A stretch of 64,000 nt of DNA from Cinnamomum chago (taxonomy: Eukaryota > Streptophyta > Magnoliopsida > Laurales > Lauraceae), in NCBI GenBank assembly GCA_038049695.1, contig CP142452.1, positions 32,290,501-32,354,500 on the forward strand, written 5' to 3'. Under the pieces are notes generated by a model. It ran no database searches. It had not been told where the DNA came from and was given only the letters and a program-made list of their open reading frames with translations. The stretch's first letter is position 1, and each line of letters begins with the position of its first letter. A program made the position numbers and the translations under genes. Below, one piece after another: positions 58,054 to 64,000 of this stretch.

Positions 58054-59204
58054 AGGGCCAACTGGGAAAACCCTGCTGGAGTGAATCTTTTTAACCTGTT
58101 TTAGGAGGGACTTAGGTGGGACCTTGGCTACCCTTTTTGGACGGATTGGACTATGTGTGAGGATGTTTTGAGCCGACACTCCCACGGTTGGTTCGGGGGC
58201 ATCGAAGTTCAATCCATTTCAATCTTGAACGGTATGGGACGACGCGATATCTTCCTTATATCTAAACGCAAAGTCTATTTCCTTGGTTATCGCGAATCCT
58301 ATCCCTTTCGGTGACTGAGTAGGTTGCTCGATGCTTCCGGATTAACGTCATGCCTAGGATGGACCGTTTATAGTCTTGGTTTTCTATTGTAGCATCTAGT
58401 ATTATCCAGAAGCCCATGTAAAGTTTTGAAAATCGTGAAGTGCATAAGGAGCCCGGAATGTCTTCAAACTCAAGTAGTACCAAGTAATTGTTATAATCAA
58501 CATACGGGACCCCTATTCACTTAAATAAATCTTGAAACCGATAGTTTTACCCGAAATTGTAATAGTTCATTGTTTCACCTCATTTCCAAGATTTGCATTA
58601 CATGACTTGTTTTGCCGAAAGCATTGAACTTACACTAATAACAGTTATTTGTCCTGAAATGTATTGCCCGACATGGAACGACAGTGTGCCTTGAGCACCC
58701 TCGTTTACCCGTTTATTTATTGTACTTGATTTGCTTGCATATGTCTCGATTTGTTATTTGACCTGTGAGTCGGCATCACTAAGCTTGGATAACCTTGTCA
58801 GTCTGATCCACTGACTTGGAGATCCCCTCCCGTCCCGCCAGCTGCAGTTTGGATCCCGATACCCGGTTTATTACCGTGGTCCCGTCCCGATACCCGGTTC
58901 GCTACCGTGGTCCCGTCTCGTATATTTATATTGTATATATGATTTGCGTTGAGTCTCCTCACCTTGTGTGACTGAGACCAACGTCCCGTTATACTCTTGT
59001 CACTTCGGTGATAGAGGACTTAACTTTTTGTGATTGCCATCTTGCCAATTCCCGATTCCTTGGATACCCGACATGTTTATATTGCTTATTTGTTTTTCCG
59101 ATAAATGATTCATTTCCTTTATGAAAGTTATTATTTAAACAAGTGTTAATATTCCTCAAAGTAAATTCAGTTATTATTATATTGTTTATCGTTCTTTGTA
59201 CACG

Positions 59205-59700
59205 CACATGTTTTAAATGAATGCCGGTTGGTTGAATACCCATGCTTTTACATATGTTTCAAACGAACAACGGTTTTGCTAGATTTATATGATTATACAT
59301 GTTTTAAATGAATACCCGAATTGTTAAATATCCATGCTATGAAATATGTTTTAAATGACACGTGTTTTGCCAGATTCCTATGTTTATACCTGTTTTAAAT
59401 GAATACCCGATTTTTTAAATATCCATGCTTGAAATATGTTTAAATGAACATTAGTTTTTTCAGATTTCTTTGGTTACACATGCTTTAAATGAACACTCGG
59501 TTTGTTGAATACTTATGTTTTTACCTAAGTCTCAAATGAACGTTTGTTTTGTCAAACCTCTATATTTACACATGCTTTAGACGAACACCCGATTGTCAAA
59601 TATCTATGCCTTTATAGATGATGTAAATGAACATATGTTTTGTTAGATCTTCATGTTTTACCCATGCTTGAAACGAATACATGTTTTGTCAGAGATCCAC
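59205..59700 (+). repeat. degenerate 91-bp tandem repeat, about five copies
   Basis: CATGYTTTAAATGAATACCCG-like starts recur near 59207, 59298, 59387, 59478, 59569 and 59661. Each unit has two half-units of about 45 bp, both with a TTTAAATGAA-type core. Confidence 0.75.
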
Positions 59701-60323
59701 GATTTTGCAACCGTTTAATTATATGCAGCATTTGATCAAATAGCATGATTTGTCATATGTTTTATTCTTCTGCATATTGTTATCTTTTCATTCACCTGCC
59801 AGACCGTCGTGTCTGACCCACTACTTTTGGTACTCAGGTCCAGACTACTTCGTCTCGAGATGAGTGCTTTTGTTGGCTGTGGAGCCATGTTTTGCAGGTT
59901 GTTTTGTCGGCTATGTCATGTAGACATTGAGCTTGACTTCGGTGCTACGTCATATTTGGGGTAGTGGTTAATAGCTTATTGTTGTATGGCTTTTATTAGC
60001 CTTTTCTTGGGATTCTTAATTAATGTACATTGATAATTTATAACTTGAATATATATGGGAATGCAATATCCTGTTACTGTCAGCTCTGTACTTTATGGTG
60101 ATGGTTTACTCCAGTCTGATATGATTCTTGATATAATAGCTATATGCTAAAGGTTGAGTGCGATGCGGAATCCGATGGCCACGGACTCCGGGTCGCCACG
60201 CCACGAAAGCTTCCGCAAAATATTCAGAATGTGTTGTCTTCACACACGCGGATCTTAGGAGAAAAATATATTTATGCTTAATCTCCATTAGCGCCCCTGA
60301 GGTTCCGGTTTGGGGGCGTGACA

Positions 60324-60640
60324 TTGGACATCTAAGACATTGGAGTCCACGCCCAACCCTCTCAAGTGCAAGTGTTGCACAACTCTTCTTCTTTTCTTCT
60401 CTCTTCTAGTTCTCTTCTAGTTCCTTGGATTTTCTAGTAGTCGTAAACCTACAACTCTCTACCTCCGGCCAGCAACACAAAGCTGCTACTGGAGTCGATA
60501 ACCAGGCCGGGGATCCCATTCCAAAGTCCAGGTCAGAGACACCACGTAAAACCCTTCTAGTGCCTTCTTTCTCTCTGTGTTCTTAAATCCAGATTTATGA
60601 AGGTTTTCTTGAATTTGTCCATGTGTTTGGAGGTGTGTGG
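60324..60640 (+). repeat. Angela-like LTR, second part
   Basis: Resumes after the solo LTR with the repeated TTGGA. The phrase AAGTGCAAGTGTTGCACAA corresponds to the same place in the left Angela LTR (complement near 35015). The right edge is uncertain. Confidence 0.55.
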
Positions 60641-61320
60641 GACATTTTCATAATATCGAGATTGTCTTAGTCTCGGTAAGAGTACCGGCTAGGCAAGTCT
60701 TGGTCTCGGTTTTATCCATCTCGGCAATAGTGCCAGAATGTTTCCATACTAAGGTCACACCTGACCTCGACATCATCTTCAGTTTGGCTCGATTAACCGA
60801 GACGGGCACTGACTCTTAGTCAATCGTGACTGTACTCCCATAGAGACTCTACCACGTTACAGAACGTGTTGAGTAATGATGACATGCATCAGATAGAGAT
60901 AAAAAATTATCATTGCCCAGTGGCTACATCTACATCGAGGTAGGGTCTGTTGGGACTCTACCTCTAAGGTCAACCAGGGTAAGGTCCGATGGGACTCTAC
61001 TCCCAAGACATCAGGGTAAGGTCCGATGGGACTTTACCTCCAAAAGTCAACTCTTGGCCTATATATACACAAGGAACAAATCCAGAGGAGGTACGCATAC
61101 GCATACACTTATACACACCCATATTCTAAGCTCTCTCTTCTTCTTCACTCACTCATCCTTTGTCTAGTTGTTGAACTAACTTAGGCATCAGAGTGCCTTT
61201 GGCTGACTGCAGCCAGGGTTTCTGACCTTTGTTTCTCCTTCCCTTTCAGGTCTCAGACATTTGATCTTTCCAAAGAAGTTCTATATTCATTTAACAAGTC
61301 CGTAAATATTTAGGCACGCA
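60641..61320 (+). repeat. 5' LTR (partial) of a Tat-type gypsy element
   Basis: Ends ...TTTAGGCACGCA at 61320, next to a primer-binding site. Contains three direct copies of a motif like GGGACTCTACCTCYAAGGTCA near 60950-61050 and a TATA-like TATATATACAC at about 61062. It matches 52700-53985. Confidence 0.65.
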
Positions 61321-61323
61321 CAA

Positions 61324-61340
61324 TTGGCGCCATCTATGGG
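61324..61340 (+). other. primer-binding site, TGGCGCC type
   Basis: TTGGCGCCATCTATGGG, characteristic of Tat/Ogre-type plant gypsy elements and different from the iMet type seen elsewhere in the window. Confidence 0.75.
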
Positions 61341-61367
61341 AATGATCAAATCAGATTTACAAACGAC

Positions 61368-62518
61368 ATGCCTCCGAAAACCAGAAACGGCGAAGGACCA
61401 TCAAAGACCCCGTCACTACCACCAGTATTACCAAAGCCATTGCCGCCGGCCCCTCGCCAGAGGAGAACCGAGGCAAGATCTGGTGCGGTGAGAGTGGAAG
61501 GATCTATGACTCAGTCAGGTTCATCGTCAAAGGGGGTGACAACACCTTCCCGGCGAGATAACCCTATGCTGGAGCATTCCCGGCAATGTGATCCTCCATG
61601 CAGCGTCCCCGACGAGACAAATCCCATTGCCAGGTCGATGTTGACAACGACAACAACCCACTCCTCACGGATATCGAGCCCAAAACCTTGTTATCCAAAA
61701 GCAAGGTGAGTTGACTCGTCAACTCCAGCAGCAACTCTGGGAGAAGACGAAGGCCCCGACTCCACCCCCTAGATGCAGCCGAGCTCCTTCGGTTGATCGG
61801 GATTTGAGGCAAATCCTGGATAACAAGAGGCACGACCGAGCTTTCGACGAGGGCTCGAGTAGCAGCCACTTGAATGAGGATTCAAAGAGACAATGACCGG
61901 AGGACAATGATGACCATAGAGAATGGCTAGGCCAACAAGTCAAGCAAACAGTCCAGCGGAACATGGAGGTGGTCAGTTTCACCCGAGACCGGCTTTGCCT
62001 ACGACACTGAGGATCTCAGCACATCTCCTTTCTCTCAATAAATAAGAAACTTTTCTCTTCCTGAGAAGTTCAGTGTCCTGAGATTTGTTCTTTACGATGG
62101 AACCTCGGATCCAGCAGCACATCTCTGCCACTTTACTCAGAGGATGTCAGTTTAGGGCGATACAGATCACCTAAACTGTAGAGTATTCTCATCCAGTCGA
62201 GGGTACCTTCCCCTAAAGTTGGTTCTATGCACTTCCAGAGGGATCAATTTCGAGCTGGCGGCAGCTACTGAATTCCTTCGTGGAGAAATATCAGGCTCAT
62301 AGGGTCATCTCCAAGACGGATGATGACCTAATGGCGATTACGATGAGGCGAACCGAAAATATCACTCAGTTCGCCAAAAGGTTCTGGACTGTGTATAGCC
62401 AAGTGGAGGACACCACTGACAGAGTGGCCATCAGGTCCTTCAAACAAGCTCTACTGCCAGACAACGAGCTTCGAAAGGACTTGGTTCGATTCCCTGTGGT
62501 CACGGTGAAGGCACTGAT
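61368..62518 (+). pseudogene. Tat-type Gag, frameshifted, cut by a hAT insertion
   Basis: Starts MPPKTRNGEGPSKTPSLPP, a Pro/Arg-rich N-terminus. A frameshift near 61700 and others move the capsid domain between frames. The recognisable core (KISxPEKFSV-like, then DGTSDPAAHLCHF near 62100) continues as RVISKTDDDLMAITMRR and LRKDLVRFPVVTVKALI (62305-62518). The sequence is then interrupted in the middle of the KALMDRVN-like motif by the hAT element. Not functional. Confidence 0.75.
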
Positions 62519-63059
62519 TAGGGATGTCAATGGACCGAAGCGGGGACGGGGGGCATGGTCTCCATCCCCGTACCCGCTTAAAAAATTTTCGTCCATCCCT
62601 GGTCCACCACCGCTAACGGGTATAATTTTCATCCCCATCCCCATCCGCGAGTAAATTTATAATCCCCGTCCCCGCTTCCCCCGTACCTGCCTAAGCCTAA
62701 GCCTTTTTTTTTTCTAGCCTCCCCCCAGCTTCCTTGCAACAGGAGATCACACCTGAATCAAGGGTATGACCGTATGAGAAATATTATGACACTTTCAGTA
62801 CACGAACATCAATAGAGAACTACTCCTAAAAAATCATATACATAACAGTGAAATCAAACCAATCACTGCTGCCACGAACACCTGATACATACATTCCTAT
62901 GAAAAACAACAGCACCTAAATCACTAAATGTCATAACACCATAGGTACACTACATAAATTAATTTTGAAATAAATTCCTAAAAAAACCCATAATAGCAAA
63001 AGTGATGCAACAAACCTTTCTTCTTTCATTACACAACAGCCTAGGTTAATTTGCAAAAA

Positions 63060-63187
63060 ATAGACAAGAGCAGTCAGGCCAGACCAACTGGCCAGTCTTC
63101 AACCAAACAAATGTCCAAAATAACACAAATAACAAATATCCAAAATACTACTTCAATCATCGGTGGTAGAATCTACTTCTTCAATCA
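63060..63187. other. 3' UTR of the hAT transposase with a short direct repeat
   Basis: The phrase GGTAGAATCTACTTCTTCAA occurs at about 63163 and 63209, the second inside the last exon. This duplicates the end of the coding sequence into the 3' UTR. Confidence 0.5.
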
Positions 63188-64000
63188 TCACTTAACACCA
63201 TCGGTGGTGGTAGAATCTACTTCTTCAACATCATTTTCCTATATCATTAAAAGAAAAAAAATTTAGAATATTCCAAAGAGAAATTTTCAACTAAAATAAT
63301 ATACCTCATCATCAACATCAAGATCCTCCAATAATGTGTAGCTCTTCATGCCTGTCGAAGTAGATGAACCTAACAAAAAAAAAATTAATGCATTAGTCAT
63401 ACTTTACCCCCCAAATTTTTTTTATGACGCACATACAAGTAATATTTCATTACCTCGTCTTTCAGCACATAACCAACTTTGAGAGCACATTAAAGCCTCT
63501 ACTGTAGTTGGAAGAAGTCTATTACGATGTGGACTGATCACCCTCCCACTTGTGCTAAAAGCAGATTCCGAGGCAACGGTAGAAACAGGAATAGCAAAAA
63601 GATCTTTAGCAATCATTTGGAGCAGGGGATATTTGGGACCACTTGTCTTCCAAAAAGACAGTACATCAAAATCTGAAGTTCTTGGCATCATACCATCTTC
63701 TAAGTAACAATCCAACTCAGACCTCCCACGTGCTTTTGTTATGTCTCTTGTTTGTATAAACTTATCAAAATCAGAAAGATCATCAATTAATGGAGAGTTG
63801 GAATCAATATCTGATTGAAGAGGGGGAGGAGAAGGTTGTGGTTCATAATGACTTCCTTGCCTCGGTTCATATTCGCCAACCAATTCCAAGCAAAGCTCCT
63901 TAATCCTCGTTACTTCATTTAAAGCTTCCACACCTCCATACATTTTCTCATAGTAATACTCCAAAATTCCTAACTTATACCGTGGATCTAAAACAGTGGC
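63188..64000 (-). CDS. hAT transposase, 3' exons (5' part beyond the window)
   Basis: Joined exons on the minus strand: 64000-63454, 63369-63305 and 63238-63188 (TGA at 63190-63188). Introns have GT-AG borders and keep frame. The first exon opens with TVLDPRYKL, the start of the hAT catalytic-domain C-terminal block. It ends with the hAT dimerisation motif (PLLQMIAKDLFAIPVSTVASESAFSTSGR, given here only to mark the domain, split as PLLQMIAKDL and FAIPVSTVASESAF; then VISPHRNRL and CSQSWL). The tail is acidic and Ser/Thr-rich, ending in DGVK. No stop or shift interrupts about 215 codons. It belongs to the RICESLEEPER/Ac-like group. Whether the element is autonomous depends on sequence outside the window. 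Confidence 0.8.

Larger units (their letters stand above)
56201..60323 (+). repeat. solo LTR of a Tekay-type gypsy element, 4.1 kb
   Basis: TGTGAGAACCCGACCCC...TGGGGGCGTGACA with perfect flanks TTGGA (56196-56200 and 60324-60328). It is related to the minus-strand solo LTR at 43954-47082. It carries a 111-bp tandem repeat, a palindrome cluster and a 91-bp degenerate repeat, listed separately. No coding function. Confidence 0.9.
62519..64000 (-). mobile_element. hAT (Ac-type) DNA transposon, left end
   Basis: The terminus TAGGGATGTCAATGGACC is the classic plant hAT inverted repeat. It is followed by subterminal CCCCGTCCCC/GGGGACGGGG blocks (62537-62690). The insertion lies inside Tat gag. The 8 bp before it (62511-62518, GCACTGAT) should recur beyond the other end, outside the window. 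A transposase gene runs leftward into it. Confidence 0.8.

Overview
The window looks like nuclear, repeat-rich DNA from a flowering plant. It is dominated by Ty1/copia and Ty3/gypsy LTR retrotransposons of plant type: chromoviruses with chromodomains, a Tat-type element, a Sirevirus-like element and a 5S-bearing Cassandra element. hAT, Tourist and SINE-type repeats are also present. The one recognisable ordinary gene has plant-style GT-AG introns. I cannot name the species.

Left part (1-13.4 kb). A nearly intact copia element (A) reads in one frame from 452 to 4660 apart from two lesions. A 5'-truncated copia copy (B, about 4970-7048) and a degenerate gag fossil (7206-8012) follow. On the minus strand, 8660-9911 holds the first two exons of a nuclear gene resembling mitochondrial ribosomal protein L46; its remaining exons are not visible. 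Next come GC-rich hAT-like elements and a Tourist-type MITE with a TTA target duplication.

Middle (13.4-34.5 kb). A young minus-strand copia element (C, Ivana/Oryco-like, 13733-20627) has LTRs differing by two substitutions and one 2-nt indel, and an unusual array of short palindromes in its leader. It sits between two inverted arms of an older element. To its right are a hAT-like element split by a solo Sirevirus-type LTR (21214-22894) and a decayed Tekay-type chromovirus (about 24.5-30.6 kb) with a head-to-head LTR junction. A SINE-like unit and a foldback repeat follow.

Right (34.5-64 kb). This is a layered nest that can be dated by target-site duplications. A Reina-type chromovirus (minus strand, 34539-54913) is flanked by CATTG. 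A Cassandra element (49976-50641, TSD AAATG) interrupts its pol, and LTR fragments separate its gag from its pol. An Angela/BARE-like copia lies in its 3' LTR. That Angela LTR was in turn hit by a complete non-coding LTR element (36051-43669, TSD ACATT, two 2194-bp LTRs with seven differences) and by a solo Tekay LTR (43954-47082). Beyond Reina are an Angela LTR split by a 4.1-kb solo LTR (56201-60323, TSD TTGGA), a Tat-type LTR and gag, and a hAT element from 62519. Its minus-strand transposase is open and spliced up to the window edge.

There is little gene cooperation to describe; the interest lies in insertion order and regulatory DNA. The most notable signal is a set of GC-rich palindromes arranged as pairs exactly 22 bp apart. 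They occur in LTRs of both a Sirevirus-like (Ty1/copia-side) family and a gypsy family. In the non-coding element they lie just upstream of a TATA box, next to M-phase (MSA, AACGG) motifs.
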